Assembly: GCA_938005265.1 (NCBI GenBank)
Contig: CALLOA010000074.1
Coordinates: 1-64,000, forward strand
Length of the DNA: 64,000 bases
Origin: an uncultured Granulosicoccaceae bacterium
GTDB taxonomy: Bacteria; Pseudomonadota; Gammaproteobacteria; Granulosicoccales; Granulosicoccaceae
Direction: 5' to 3'
In this document: positions 24,173 to 33,585 of the stretch, in pieces
Layout of the letters: each line of letters begins with the position of its first letter
Position numbering within the stretch: position 1 is the stretch's first letter
The notes under the pieces: generated by a model
Seen by the model: the letters and a program-made list of their open reading frames with translations, nothing else
Databases searched by the model: none
Told to the model about the DNA's origin: nothing
Translations under genes and position numbers: made by a program

Positions 24173-24964
24173 TTATAACGAATCGCGATATCGAACCACG
24201 GTGCGAGTTTCAATGCTCTTACGAACGGTGTGTATTTCGGGGTCCTCGATCATATCCAGTGCACTGTGAGCGATGGCCGCTTGACCGCAGTTGTCATAGA
24301 TGTTGAAAAAGGCGACTTCTTCCGGTGTCATCCTCGACCGGTAAATCCACTGGTGCGCAGGATTAGCAGCTAACCCTAATATTTGCCCCTTTCGGTCGGG
24401 ATAGATCAGGTCAAGAAGTATCCAGTCCTGTTCATCCACACTATGGGGCTCAATAAAACCCAACGGTGAGGAATTGATCTCAGCGCCAACTGGCCGCCAC
24501 ACATTGATAAATGCGTAATGACCAGCAGCCCACTCTTTTGCACGATCTTGCCCGAGCAGACTCACCAGGCGTTGCTGTGCTCCATCACTGCTGTAGTCAC
24601 TATGCACATTACGAGCAGGTTTACGGTCCGACACCTCATCATCGATACGCACTGTATGGTCGAAAATAACGACCTCTTCCACATCGAGCCTGGCTTTAAG
24701 AAATCGTTGAAGATCAGCTTCGTAGCCCGGCTGCCATGCATGGTCATCTTCGAGCACATCTACGTCCGTATGGAAAGCTGCGAACTCCAATGATGTATGC
24801 TCGAAATTCATGTCGATATCAGCGCCACGCTCATCCAGTACGGTTATCTCTGTGGCAGCCAATTCCGGTGAGATGAGATTGCCGACGATACCACCCGCAT
24901 CAAGCTCAAACGCCTGACGTTCGGGTTTGTGAACGTGGTAATTGACTGTTGCCGTAGTACTCAT
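24173..24964 (-). CDS. CmcJ/NvfI-family oxidoreductase-like protein
   Basis: The 263-residue protein matches the CmcJ/NvfI/AsaB/GA4-desaturase-like group: an N-terminal YHVHKPERQAFELDAG, the RKPARNVHSDYSSDGAQQRL segment (about residues 115-134), and HYAFINVWRPVGAEINSSPL (about 147-166), with DWILLDLIYPDRKGQI and YRSRMTPEEVAFFNIYD following. Members participate in fungal and actinobacterial secondary metabolism and are thought to be dioxygenase-like; H121 and D123 (HSD) are the candidate metal ligands. First gene of the minus-strand unit and divergent from a LysR regulator, which probably controls it. Exact substrate unknown. Confidence 0.72.
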   Translation of the reverse strand: MSTTATVNYHVHKPERQAFELDAGGIVGNLISPELAATEITVLDERGADIDMNFEHTSLEFAAFHTDVDVLEDDHAWQPGYEADLQRFLKARLDVEEVVIFDHTVRIDDEVSDRKPARNVHSDYSSDGAQQRLVSLLGQDRAKEWAAGHYAFINVWRPVGAEINSSPLGFIEPHSVDEQDWILLDLIYPDRKGQILGLAANPAHQWIYRSRMTPEEVAFFNIYDNCGQAAIAHSALDMIEDPEIHTVRKSIETRTVVRYRDSL

Positions 24965-25081
24965 CGTGATCTCCGGTCAAGCCGTGCTGGCTCAAGGGTT
25001 TTGCTAAGTTCACGGAGAATATATTATATTCCATACGACAGTTAAATCGCTTTCTTGCGACTTCAGAATTCGTATTTTGTA

Positions 25082-25093
25082 TATAATCACCCG
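25082..25093 (+). promoter_or_regulatory. TATAAT box directly before the lysR start codon
   Basis: TATAAT at 25082-25087 is followed by only six bases (CACCCG) before ATG 25094, with no Shine-Dalgarno sequence. If it is a -10 box the transcript would be leaderless. The preceding 117-base gap is shared with the CmcJ-like operon and is AT-rich around 25019-25035. Confidence 0.4.
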
Positions 25094-26005
25094 ATGAATA
25101 CTGATGGAATCCGGCTGTTTGTGATTGCCGCCGATATGCTCAACATAAGCGCCGCTGGCCGGCATCTCGGCCTGGCGCCCGCCGTGGCCAGTGCTCGTCT
25201 TGCCAGGCTGGAAAAGCAGATCGGAGCAGAGTTACTCCACCGCTCAACCCGGCAGGTGTCATTATCGCTTGAGGGAGAAGAATTTTTGCCCTACGCACGG
25301 GAAATTCTGGCTCAGGAAGATGCTGCACTGGCAGCGCTCGGGCACGGCAGTGCTGAAGTGAAAGGAACACTGAGATTCGCCGCATCGAGCACCTTCGTGC
25401 AACTCTATATCACCCCCATTTTGCCTGTCTTTCTCGAACGATACCCCGGCATCAATCTCGAGCTGAAGTTGTCTGATACGAAAGTCGCTTTAATCGATGG
25501 CGGTTTCGACCTGGCCCTACGTAACTATCCGGCCAAAGACACCTCACTGATCGGAAGAAAAATTGCGGACGACACTCGTATACTCTGCGCCTCACCGGCG
25601 TATCTAAAAGCTCACGGCACACCACTTGAACCACACGATCTCAACACGCATCAACTAATCGTATTCCACAGCGCTACTCCGCGACAATTAACATCTGATA
25701 CCAGAGCAGACTCTTGTACATTCCCGCCACCAGACATTAATCCTCGCATTGTCTGTGACGATGGTGCTAGTACGCGACTTGCTGCAAAAAGTGGTGTGGG
25801 TATTTGCATGAGTTCAATATGGAATATTCACAGAGATCTAAAAGACGGATCACTCGTGAGAGTGCTGGCAGATTATAAAGTGAGTGACGACTCTGCGATC
25901 TGGCTTGCCTATCCTAAATCCAATGTGCTTACCGCGAAGGTGCGTGTGTTCATTGATTTTCTGATGGAACAGATTGGTACGCCACCAATATGGGAGCGGG
26001 AATAA
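25094..26005 (+). CDS. LysR-family transcriptional regulator
   Basis: A 303-residue LTTR with the N-terminal winged HTH (FVIAADMLNISAAGRHLGLAP, about residues 8-28; LARLEKQIGAELLHRSTRQ, about 33-51) and a periplasmic-binding-like effector domain (GTLRFAASSTFVQLYITPIL onward). It belongs to the CrgA/DmlR-like branch. It is divergent from the CmcJ-SDR-oxygenase unit and most likely regulates it in response to a substrate or intermediate. ATG 25094 fits the family N-terminus; a TTG at 25055 is in frame but would add 13 unrelated residues. Confidence 0.9.
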   Translation: MNTDGIRLFVIAADMLNISAAGRHLGLAPAVASARLARLEKQIGAELLHRSTRQVSLSLEGEEFLPYAREILAQEDAALAALGHGSAEVKGTLRFAASSTFVQLYITPILPVFLERYPGINLELKLSDTKVALIDGGFDLALRNYPAKDTSLIGRKIADDTRILCASPAYLKAHGTPLEPHDLNTHQLIVFHSATPRQLTSDTRADSCTFPPPDINPRIVCDDGASTRLAAKSGVGICMSSIWNIHRDLKDGSLVRVLADYKVSDDSAIWLAYPKSNVLTAKVRVFIDFLMEQIGTPPIWERE

Positions 26006-26230
26006 ATGAATTATTGTGGCAAGATGCAAAAGCGATTCTGCACCAATAGCTTGTGTAACTATTGTCTCACTGGTTGTTCGCAGAACGGTCTACTTCCGCT
26101 CTGCACCCAATCTGGTCTGTAAATATTGCAGAAGACTTAGCACCAACAATAGCGATTAACGGTACTTGAACGTAATCAGGCTGAATTAATGTAGTTCACC
26201 CATCATTTACAATGATATTTCGATAAACAA

Positions 26231-27025
26231 ATGCAAACTGGCAAAGAAGCTGTACCGGTTTCGGTCTTTCCAATAACTCAAGCAACTTCCACAGTTTTTT
26301 CTGATCTGTATTTCAGGCAGGTATTCCTGTTTTTCATCGAAGCTGGCACCAAACGCATCATCGATGCTGAAGATAACGAAATTGTAGCCCACGCAGGCGA
26401 CTTACTTGTGCTTCCTCAAGAATCCATGGTGACCATGGAAAATCGCCCCAAAATGGAAAACAATTACCGTGCAATGGGTATCGCCTATTCCAATGAATCT
26501 GTTACAACTGTTTTTGATCGACAGCTGGCCAATGCTAAACCACAAATCCAACACATTCGTGCAGATAGTAATCAGCCTGCTATGCTCGTGCCACATATCA
26601 AAGAAACGCTTGAGCTAAAAAATCTGCAACCGTATTTGCGCACGCACAGACTTTTAGAACCATTGTTCTGGTTGAAACATCACAATTTTCATGTACATGT
26701 CTTGATTGAGGAGTCGTTGTTAGCCAGAGTTAGAAAAATCATCGAAGGAGATATCAGTCGCCCCTGGACTTCAGGTGAAGTTGCGACACAGCTGGCGATG
26801 AGCGAGCCCACTATGCGTCGGCGGCTGGCAAAAAACGGACAAGGCTTCGCCAAAATACTGTTGAACACCCGCTTGGAATATGGGTTAAGTCTGCTTCAGA
26901 CAACTACGACCAGTATTTCTCTAATCGCCTACGACTCAGGCTTTAAAACCCCTTCCCATTTTGCCGACGTATTCAAAAAGCGGTTCGGCATTCCACCAAA
27001 AAGTATTCGCGTCAGACCCGAATGA
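26231..27025 (+). CDS. AraC-family transcriptional regulator
   Basis: 264 residues. The N-terminal cupin-like part (KRIIDAEDNEIVAHAGDLLVLPQE) leads to a C-terminal AraC HTH pair: WTSGEVATQLAMSEPTMRRRL (first HTH, about residues 178-198) and SISLIAYDSGFKTPSHFADVFKKRFGIPP (second, about 226-254). It stands alone on the + strand. A ribosome site is weak. The PEBP gene follows 100 bases on and could be its target, though this is only a positional guess. Confidence 0.9.
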   Translation: MQTGKEAVPVSVFPITQATSTVFSDLYFRQVFLFFIEAGTKRIIDAEDNEIVAHAGDLLVLPQESMVTMENRPKMENNYRAMGIAYSNESVTTVFDRQLANAKPQIQHIRADSNQPAMLVPHIKETLELKNLQPYLRTHRLLEPLFWLKHHNFHVHVLIEESLLARVRKIIEGDISRPWTSGEVATQLAMSEPTMRRRLAKNGQGFAKILLNTRLEYGLSLLQTTTTSISLIAYDSGFKTPSHFADVFKKRFGIPPKSIRVRPE

Positions 27026-27125
27026 ACGAAATTCGAAAGACTTTGATCGCTATTCAGAAGTGAAAAAGCCGTGTTGGCCGTAAATTATCTGTGCACTTAT
27101 GCACAACTATTTAAAGGACACTTAC

Positions 27126-27659
27126 ATGCGAATTTCAAAATTTATTTCATCTATAGCTCTGTCGATGATACTAGCAGTGCCTGTCACAGCCGCAGACTTT
27201 CAGCTAACCAGTTCTGATATTTCTGAGGGTATGCAATTAGATGCCGATAGTGTTTTCGAGGGTTTTGGCTGCGCCGGGGGTAACACGGCCCCTTCTCTTG
27301 CCTGGGAAAACGCTCCGGAAGGCACTAAAAGCTTTGCGATTACCGTCTACGATCCCGACGCGCCCACCGGGTCAGGTTGGTGGCACTGGTTTGCCTTCAA
27401 CATTCCCGCAGAAGTAACCAAACTCAATAACGGTGAGGCGCTACCCGAGGGCTCAGTTGAGCTGACTAACGATTATGGCACTATCGGTTTTGGAGGAGCC
27501 TGCCCTCCCCCTGGCGAAGTGCATCGCTACCAGTTTACGGTTCATGCACTACCAATCGAGCTGGAGATTGACAAATCCGTTTCCAATGCGCTAGCAGGTT
27601 TTATGGTGCGCGCTAATGCGATAGCCTCATCGACCATCACCGCAGTATACAGCCGCTAA
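27126..27659 (+). CDS. Secreted PEBP-family protein (YbhB/YbcL-like)
   Basis: A 177-residue protein with a signal peptide (RISKFISSIALSMILAVPVTAA) and a phosphatidylethanolamine-binding-protein core: GGNTAPSLAWENAPEGTKSF, DPDAPTGSGWWHWFAFNIP, and FGGACPPPGEVHRYQFTVHAL. This is the YbhB/YbcL subgroup, exported to the periplasm; ligand unknown. ATG 27126 is chosen because AAAGGACA (27113-27120) is positioned as ribosome site and it begins a good signal peptide. Confidence 0.92.
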   Translation: MRISKFISSIALSMILAVPVTAADFQLTSSDISEGMQLDADSVFEGFGCAGGNTAPSLAWENAPEGTKSFAITVYDPDAPTGSGWWHWFAFNIPAEVTKLNNGEALPEGSVELTNDYGTIGFGGACPPPGEVHRYQFTVHALPIELEIDKSVSNALAGFMVRANAIASSTITAVYSR

Positions 27660-27953
27660 AATTAGTCAAAGCTTCATTGAAGGTAGTAAATGTCGGGGTG
27701 GTCCTGCATGGAGAACAACGATGCAATTGCAAGACTATCCCCGAATTTTTTAATCCGTACGACCATTAGATAGAGCGTTCTATGATTAGCACTTAACGTT
27801 CAGCGATCAGCTGAGGATGAACACATCGATAAACCCGTTATTGACTGGGCTGTTAAAAAAATACTGTAAGCCTTGTTTTCCAGTTTAGGTTAATGAACCA
27901 TCAAATTGCAAAAGAAGAAGCAGAAGTACAGCCGCAGGAACGCAAAAACAAAG

Positions 27954-29570
27954 TTAATTATCGGCAATTAGGAAATCCGCAGCGCGTTCTCCTATCATTA
28001 ACGATGCAGCGTTGACATTGGCCGACAAAATCATCGGCATGACGGACGCATCGGCAACACGCAGCCCCGTGATGCCATGAACCCGTAGACGTTCATCAAC
28101 AACGCTATCGTCAGCACCTACGGGGCCCATTCTGCAAGTACCAACCGGGTGATAAGCGGTATTTCCGGTTTGCATGGCATGCTCGAGCAATTCCTCATCT
28201 GACCGTCGTTCAGCACCCGGCCAGATTTCCTGTTCCACATAATCACTAAACGGCTTGCTATTTACGATTTTTCGCGCCACACGTAAAGCGGCTAACAGCG
28301 CTTTGCGATCCTCTTCCTCAGCCAGATAGTTGCCTTGAATTTCAGGCTGCTCGAATGCGTCCGCCGACACAGCACGAACATAACCTGCACTTACGGGGCG
28401 GTGTTGCCAGCAGGCGATGGTTGCTCCGGGAAATTTATCCAGACCAGACTGCACTCCATCGGGATAGCTGGCTGGCGTAAACGTTAATTGAATATCTCCA
28501 CGGGTAAGCTGTTCCGTGGATTTCCAGAAGCAATAAACCAGCGTTGGCGTTAACGCCAGTGCACCGGTTCTGTTGAAACAGTAGCGAGCAACTTCCCGTG
28601 CTAGTGACAAGCCACGCACACGCTCATTGATGGTCGCTATGTTTTTAATACGCAAAACCGAACGCACAGCATAGTGATCCCGAAAATTCTCGCCAACACC
28701 CGCTAGATCAAGCCGGGTCGACACTCCCAGTTGTTGCAAATGCGAGTGGCTACCAATACCGGAGAGTTGCAGAATTTGGGCAGACGCTATAGCACCGGCG
28801 CAAAGTACCACTTCACGTGCTGCCTTGATTGACAGACTATTGGATTCCCTGCCACCCGTTTTATAGGTAACACCGACTGCCCGCGTATTGTCGAAATCAA
28901 TCTTCTGCACATGCGCATTAGTAATAACACGGGTATTACCCCGTTTTATGGCCGGGTACAAAAACGCTCTTGCAGGACTGACCCGTCTACCTCGATGTAC
29001 GCTACGCTGTGCATAGGCAATACCGTCCTGGGATTTACCGTTGTAGTCACTGTTGCATGGAATTCCGATGCCCTCAGCACTATCGATAAAGGCATCACAC
29101 AGGGGATCAGCCTGTTCAATATCAGTTACGGTAAAAGGCCCTGAAGAACCATGATAGCCATCATCGCCACGGCCCAACATGGTTTGGCTTTTCTTGAACC
29201 ACGGCAAAACGTCTTCATATGCCCAGCCCGGGTTACCCATGGCCTGCCATCCATCAAAATCTTCGGCCTGGCCGCGATTGTAAATATGCCCGTTGATGGA
29301 GCCCGAGCCGCCAAGTGTCTTGCCACGGGCATGCTTGATGGCACGACCATTTAATCCGGGGCTGGGTACACCTTTGTACATCCAGTTGATTTTAGGATTA
29401 CGCAAGGTGTAGAGCACACCGGCTGGAATGTGTATGAAGGCATTGCGATCTCGCGGGCCTGCCTCAAGCACACAAACACGGTACTTTCCCTGCTCAGACA
29501 AGCGCCCGGCAACCACCGAACCGGCTGTGCCGGCGCCTACGACAATGTAGTCAAACACTTCGTCAGTCAA
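27954..29570 (-). CDS. GMC-family FAD oxidoreductase (choline dehydrogenase-like)
   Basis: A complete 538-residue GMC flavoprotein. FAD-binding VVGAGTAGSVVAGRLSE is at about residues 8-24, the GMC signature GGSGSINGHIYNRG at about 88-101, and the catalytic His/Asn pair is in TAYHPVGTCRMGP and SANVNAASLMIGE near the end. Members oxidise alcohols such as choline, polyethylene glycol or aryl alcohols; the short length without a signal peptide suggests a cytoplasmic alcohol dehydrogenase. It is the upstream partner of nothing obvious; the next minus-strand gene is DeoR-linked. Confidence 0.9.
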   Translation of the reverse strand: MTDEVFDYIVVGAGTAGSVVAGRLSEQGKYRVCVLEAGPRDRNAFIHIPAGVLYTLRNPKINWMYKGVPSPGLNGRAIKHARGKTLGGSGSINGHIYNRGQAEDFDGWQAMGNPGWAYEDVLPWFKKSQTMLGRGDDGYHGSSGPFTVTDIEQADPLCDAFIDSAEGIGIPCNSDYNGKSQDGIAYAQRSVHRGRRVSPARAFLYPAIKRGNTRVITNAHVQKIDFDNTRAVGVTYKTGGRESNSLSIKAAREVVLCAGAIASAQILQLSGIGSHSHLQQLGVSTRLDLAGVGENFRDHYAVRSVLRIKNIATINERVRGLSLAREVARYCFNRTGALALTPTLVYCFWKSTEQLTRGDIQLTFTPASYPDGVQSGLDKFPGATIACWQHRPVSAGYVRAVSADAFEQPEIQGNYLAEEEDRKALLAALRVARKIVNSKPFSDYVEQEIWPGAERRSDEELLEHAMQTGNTAYHPVGTCRMGPVGADDSVVDERLRVHGITGLRVADASVMPMILSANVNAASLMIGERAADFLIADN

Positions 29571-29697
29571 AATGAAACTCCCGATTCACCGTACAAAACG
29601 CAGCCATGGCTGAGGATCTACAAGGCAGTTGGAAACTGTAATCCAGGCCTTTAAAAACTCCTGATTCTCGCCAGCGAGAGGATGATTAAATGCCTGT

Positions 29698-30063
29698 TTA
29701 CACATTAGTAATTGGTATCTCATCAATCGAATAGAACACAGACTTACCATGTCGCCGAGCCGTCTCTACCATATCATCAGCGCCTGATGACGCACCACCA
29801 ATTCTTAAACACCCGGTACAAAAAGGAACAAGACGACGGGCTACCGGATGAAATATATTATTGAACATCTCATCCCCAATGCTTTGGGAGCCAGCTTGGT
29901 CAATGAGTGGTAAAGCGTACCATTCTCCCAGAACAGGTAAATGTCCTCGAAGAAAAACCTTTAGTGCCATATCCATCATTGCATCAACATTAGCCTGAAT
30001 CAGTTGCGGGTCATCGTTAGTTCCTGAACGATAAGGTCCGGCAATTAGAATCATCATGGTCAA
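29698..30063 (-). CDS. Nucleoside 2-deoxyribosyltransferase-like (DUF4406-type) protein
   Basis: A 121-residue Rossmann-like protein starting ILIAGPYRSG, a glycine-rich phosphate/nucleoside loop, and continuing with FLRGHLPVLGEWYALPLID and RIGGASSGADDMVETARRHG. These are landmarks of the nucleoside 2-deoxyribosyltransferase/DUF4406 group. It lies 17 bases after the DeoR gene on the same strand, so the two are probably one transcript, which would suit a nucleoside- or sugar-linked function. Enzymatic activity is not proven by the motifs alone. Confidence 0.65.
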   Translation of the reverse strand: MTMMILIAGPYRSGTNDDPQLIQANVDAMMDMALKVFLRGHLPVLGEWYALPLIDQAGSQSIGDEMFNNIFHPVARRLVPFCTGCLRIGGASSGADDMVETARRHGKSVFYSIDEIPITNV

Positions 30064-30080
30064 GGGGACTCTCCTTTTCG

Positions 30081-30848
30081 TTAACGTGTTTTTCCACCAA
30101 CAAAAACATCGAGACCGGATTTGCGCATCAGCTTCTTGAATGAGGGCGCTGTGTCTCGTTCTAAAACTATCCCGGATGCTTTTTTCAATGGCATCACCAC
30201 ATAAGGTGACGCAACTTGAAGTTTCTCGGAAGAGGCCATAACGATCGTGTCAGCCGCTCTCTGGCTAAGAGCTCGCTTGACATGTGCCTCTTCGAGATCC
30301 CCAGTACTCAACCCCGCTTTTACATCAACGCCGGTAACTCCCAGGAAGAATATATCGGCATGGATGTGGGATGCAGCTTCAACAGTGGCAGCTCCAACGT
30401 TCACCATCGAGTGCCTGAACAAAGTGCCACCTAATACAATCACGTTTATAGAATGGTAAGGAGCTAACGCCACTGCAATTGTGGGGCTGTGGGTCACAAT
30501 CGTGTTGTTCTGATTTTGTGGCAGATTCTTTACCAGTTGCATGGCCGTTGTGCCGCCATCAATAATCACAACTTGATCAGGTTCAATTAAACCAGCCGCC
30601 GTCTTTCCTATTTCCTGTTTCGATTCAGATGCTATGCCCTGTCGAACATCCAGATCAGCCTCGGCAAGAGCTTTGGGCAGCGCACCGCCGTGAACCCGTT
30701 GAAGCTTTCCGGCGGCAGCCAACTCACGCAAATCCCGCCTTATTGTGTCATCAGACAACCCCAGTTCAGCAGCAACAGCTTTAGCCTTGATCTTCCCTTT
30801 CTCTTTTAGAACCTGCAGCAGATATTGTTTGCGTTCTTGTGTAAGCAT
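30081..30848 (-). CDS. DeoR-family transcriptional repressor
   Basis: A DeoR/GlpR-type repressor of about 255 residues. The N-terminal HTH begins TQERKQYLLQVLKEKGKIKA and contains LGLSDDTIRRDLRELA (about residues 29-44) with RVHGGALP after it; the C-terminal sugar-phosphate sensor has DGGTTAMQLVKNL and GVTGVDVKAGLSTGDLEEA. ATG 30848 gives the standard start; two earlier in-frame ATGs (30860, 30884) would extend it into the operator repeats. It is co-directional with the deoxyribosyltransferase-like gene and divergent from the DMT exporter, and likely represses one or both. Confidence 0.88.
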   Translation of the reverse strand: MLTQERKQYLLQVLKEKGKIKAKAVAAELGLSDDTIRRDLRELAAAGKLQRVHGGALPKALAEADLDVRQGIASESKQEIGKTAAGLIEPDQVVIIDGGTTAMQLVKNLPQNQNNTIVTHSPTIAVALAPYHSINVIVLGGTLFRHSMVNVGAATVEAASHIHADIFFLGVTGVDVKAGLSTGDLEEAHVKRALSQRAADTIVMASSEKLQVASPYVVMPLKKASGIVLERDTAPSFKKLMRKSGLDVFVGGKTR

Positions 30849-30861
30849 AGTGCCAAGCATA

Positions 30862-30897
30862 CACGTTATTTCTCGTTTTTGCACGTTTATGCACGTT
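30862..30897. promoter_or_regulatory. Four 10-bp-phased CACGTT repeats (probable DeoR operator)
   Basis: CACGTT, CTCGTT, CACGTT and CACGTT begin at 30862, 30872, 30882 and 30892, exactly ten bases apart, immediately upstream of the deoR start. Same-face repeats at helical spacing are typical of multimeric repressor binding; DeoR proteins bind direct repeats in several species. Autoregulation is therefore likely. Confidence 0.6.
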
Positions 30898-31057
30898 TGT
30901 ACCGAAGGTATTTAATCTATGACTCTGATAATTGAGGTGGCAACGACCCATCAAGCACCAACCAAGAATTAAAACCCCGCCTTCTTCAGGAAATCGCACG
31001 TATGCGAAAAATGCAGGCTAGACTAAGTGACTTCAGAACCAAGAATCCCAAAACATC

Positions 31058-31984
31058 TTGAACCCAGTTCGCGGCATCACCCTCAAAGTCCTCTCGGTCA
31101 TTATTTTCGTGTGCATGTTCGCGCTTATAAAAGCGACTTCTCAGGACGTACCACCGGGCGAAGCTGTGTTCTTTCGCTCTCTGTTTGCCTTGCCTGTGTT
31201 AATTGTCTGGTTGATTCTTCGCGGGGATTTTCCGCAGAAACTCAAAGCCCGTGACCCTATGGGACATGTCTGGCGTGGCTTGATGGGCACGTTTGCGATG
31301 GCCTCTGGCTTTTTTGCCATCGGCTTGCTGCCTTTGCCTGAGGTGGTTGCGATCGGTTATGCAGCTCCCTTGTTGGTGACGATGCTGGCTGCGATGTTTT
31401 TAGGTGAAAAGATCAGGCTGGTGCGTCTATCAGCACTGTTGCTGGGATTTTTCGGGGTTATGCTGATTTTGTCACCACGCCTGACCATAATGGAAACTGA
31501 AGTTACCACCCGCTTACAAACCATCGGCGCAATGGCAGCACTGATGGCTGCTCTGTTCTCAGCATTGGCACAAGTATTCGCACGAAAGCTTGTAGCAACT
31601 GAAACCACAGGATCAATTGTTTTTTACTTCTCCCTGATGTCGACTTTTCTAGCTCTGCTAACGCTGCCCTATGGTTGGAAAATTCCCAGCAGCGAACAAG
31701 CCTTTTTGTTAGTCAGCGCCGGGCTACTGGGCGGTGTTGGTCAGATACTGCTGACTGAAAGTTACCGACATGCCGAGGTGGCTGTAATTGCACCTTTTGA
31801 GTACTGCTCAATAATCCTCGCGCTGTTGTTCGGTTACTTCGTATTTAACGAATACCCGACCGGCATCATGATGGTGGGCGTGGCCTTGATCATCACGGCT
31901 GGCATTATCATTATTGAAAGGGAGAGACGATTGGGCATTAAAAGAACAGGTAAGGCCCGCAGCACTGTTCCCAATCAGGGGTAA
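31058..31984 (+). CDS. DMT-superfamily (EamA) transporter
   Basis: A 308-residue inner-membrane protein with ten predicted helices in two EamA halves; the first has PPGEAVFFRSLFALPV and the second ESYRHAEVAVIAPFEYCSIILALLFGYFVFNEYPT. Such exporters move amino acids or other metabolites. TTG 31058 is used as start (MNPVRGITLKVLS), with AAACATC upstream but no clear ribosome site. Divergent from the DeoR gene; the 173-base gap contains the operator repeats. Confidence 0.88.
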   Translation: MNPVRGITLKVLSVIIFVCMFALIKATSQDVPPGEAVFFRSLFALPVLIVWLILRGDFPQKLKARDPMGHVWRGLMGTFAMASGFFAIGLLPLPEVVAIGYAAPLLVTMLAAMFLGEKIRLVRLSALLLGFFGVMLILSPRLTIMETEVTTRLQTIGAMAALMAALFSALAQVFARKLVATETTGSIVFYFSLMSTFLALLTLPYGWKIPSSEQAFLLVSAGLLGGVGQILLTESYRHAEVAVIAPFEYCSIILALLFGYFVFNEYPTGIMMVGVALIITAGIIIIERERRLGIKRTGKARSTVPNQG

Positions 31985-32283
31985 CTGCCCTTATGCCAGT
32001 GCATGACAGTTTGGATGTACTACATTGTTCGACACAGTGATCGCGTGACAATCATTGCAGGACACAACACTGTTTCAGCTATGATAAATATCTATCGCGC
32101 CAGGCCTTCTACAGCGATTTAAATCCGCCCTTTTAACTTTGCCCTTGATAGTAGAGGTGTTTGCAATTCGTTCCGGCAACGTTGGCTCTGTGTGGACAGC
32201 CCGGTCGCTTGGACGGTGCATTTGCACCCGGTACGCTGTCATTTTCACCACCATTGTCGAGAATCCGACTACACTGCGTTACC

Positions 32284-33495
32284 ATGGGCCCTATGCCTGA
32301 TGAATCCATAACCGCTCCGACTGCTCCGGTTTGCGCGGTAGATTTTTACAGCCGCGAAGCGATAGAAAACCCAGCGGAAACTTACAAGGAAATGTTGGCT
32401 GGCGGCCCTGTAGTCTGGCTTGAACCTAACAAAATGTATGCAATTAACAGCCATGCCGCTGTAACCGCAGCATTGCGAAACTACAAACACTTCAGTTCTG
32501 CCAGAGGTGTGTCGATTGATGATGCCACAAATCGGCTGATCGTTGGCAGTACACTGAATTCCGACCCACCGCAGCATGACATCACACGAAAAATCACTTT
32601 CGCACCGCTGTCTACAAAGGCACTTGAAGAAGTACGTGAGCGCATCAGCGAGCAGGCCAGCTACATCGTCGAAAAAGTTGTCAATCAAGGGGTATTTGAT
32701 GCTGCAACGGAACTGGCACCACATCTGCCGTTGACAGTCGTTCGCGATCTCGTGGGGCTGGGTGATCACGGGCGAAAAAATATGCTCGCCTGGGGTGCTG
32801 CAACCTTTGAACTAATGGGTGATCCCGGCGAGCGGCGCACTGCAGCTATCGATTGCCTCAAACAAATGCGTACCTTTCTGAAAGACCACGAAACACTGGA
32901 ACAACTCGACACCAATGGCTGGGCAAGACGCGCCATAACTACCGGTATCAACCAGGGCATGGAAGCAACTCAGGCAGCTGAGCTGATGCGTGACTATATC
33001 GCCCCCAGTCTCGACACCACCATTTCATCCATTACTTACGCTATCTATCTTTTTGCCCGAAACCCTGAGCAATGGACAAAACTTCGACGAGACCGGTCCT
33101 TGGTAAAAAATGCAGTTGAAGAAATAGTCAGGCTCAACACGCCGATAAAAGCCTTTTCTCGCTACGTCACCAAAGACACAGATGTAGTTGGATTCCAGAT
33201 AAAAAAGGGTTGCCGTGTGCTACTCGTTTACGGCGCTGCTAATCGCGATGCGCAACGATTCGAAGAACCGGACAAATTTGATATCACAAGAAGGGTCACA
33301 GGCCATCTGGGCTTCGGTCATGGTGTTCATGCCTGTCTGGGTATGCATCTGGCGCGACTTGAAATTTCTACATTGCTGCTTGCACTGGCTGAGCGGGTTG
33401 ACAGATTCGAGATCGCGGGGGATCTGCGCACAGGAATAAACAGCACCATACATTCCCTGGCCAGTGTACCGGTTAGGGCTTACAGGGTATCATAA
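32284..33495 (+). CDS. Cytochrome P450
   Basis: A soluble bacterial P450 of 403 residues. The K-helix EEIVRL (ExxR), the heme loop FGHGVHACLGMHLARLE with the axial cysteine, and an I-helix region APSLDTTISSITYA are present; the usual acid/alcohol pair there reads D-T. No redox partner gene is adjacent. ATG 32284 (or 32293) is preferred; the open frame extends upstream to 32161 but those 41 residues do not resemble a P450. The substrate is unknown; a terpenoid or aromatic is possible. Confidence 0.92.
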   Translation: MGPMPDESITAPTAPVCAVDFYSREAIENPAETYKEMLAGGPVVWLEPNKMYAINSHAAVTAALRNYKHFSSARGVSIDDATNRLIVGSTLNSDPPQHDITRKITFAPLSTKALEEVRERISEQASYIVEKVVNQGVFDAATELAPHLPLTVVRDLVGLGDHGRKNMLAWGAATFELMGDPGERRTAAIDCLKQMRTFLKDHETLEQLDTNGWARRAITTGINQGMEATQAAELMRDYIAPSLDTTISSITYAIYLFARNPEQWTKLRRDRSLVKNAVEEIVRLNTPIKAFSRYVTKDTDVVGFQIKKGCRVLLVYGAANRDAQRFEEPDKFDITRRVTGHLGFGHGVHACLGMHLARLEISTLLLALAERVDRFEIAGDLRTGINSTIHSLASVPVRAYRVS

Positions 33496-33549
33496 CGTCA
33501 CTAAGGCGATGCGTTACCGTGGCAATATCAATCGATACTGAATCAGTAA

Positions 33550-33581
33550 CAACAAAGAGTACAACCAACAAAGAGTACAAC
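33550..33581. repeat. Tandem repeat, 16 bp x 2
   Basis: CAACAAAGAGTACAAC occurs twice in direct succession, four bases before the TTG start of the MBL-fold gene. Confidence 0.95.
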
Positions 33582-33585
33582 CGAG

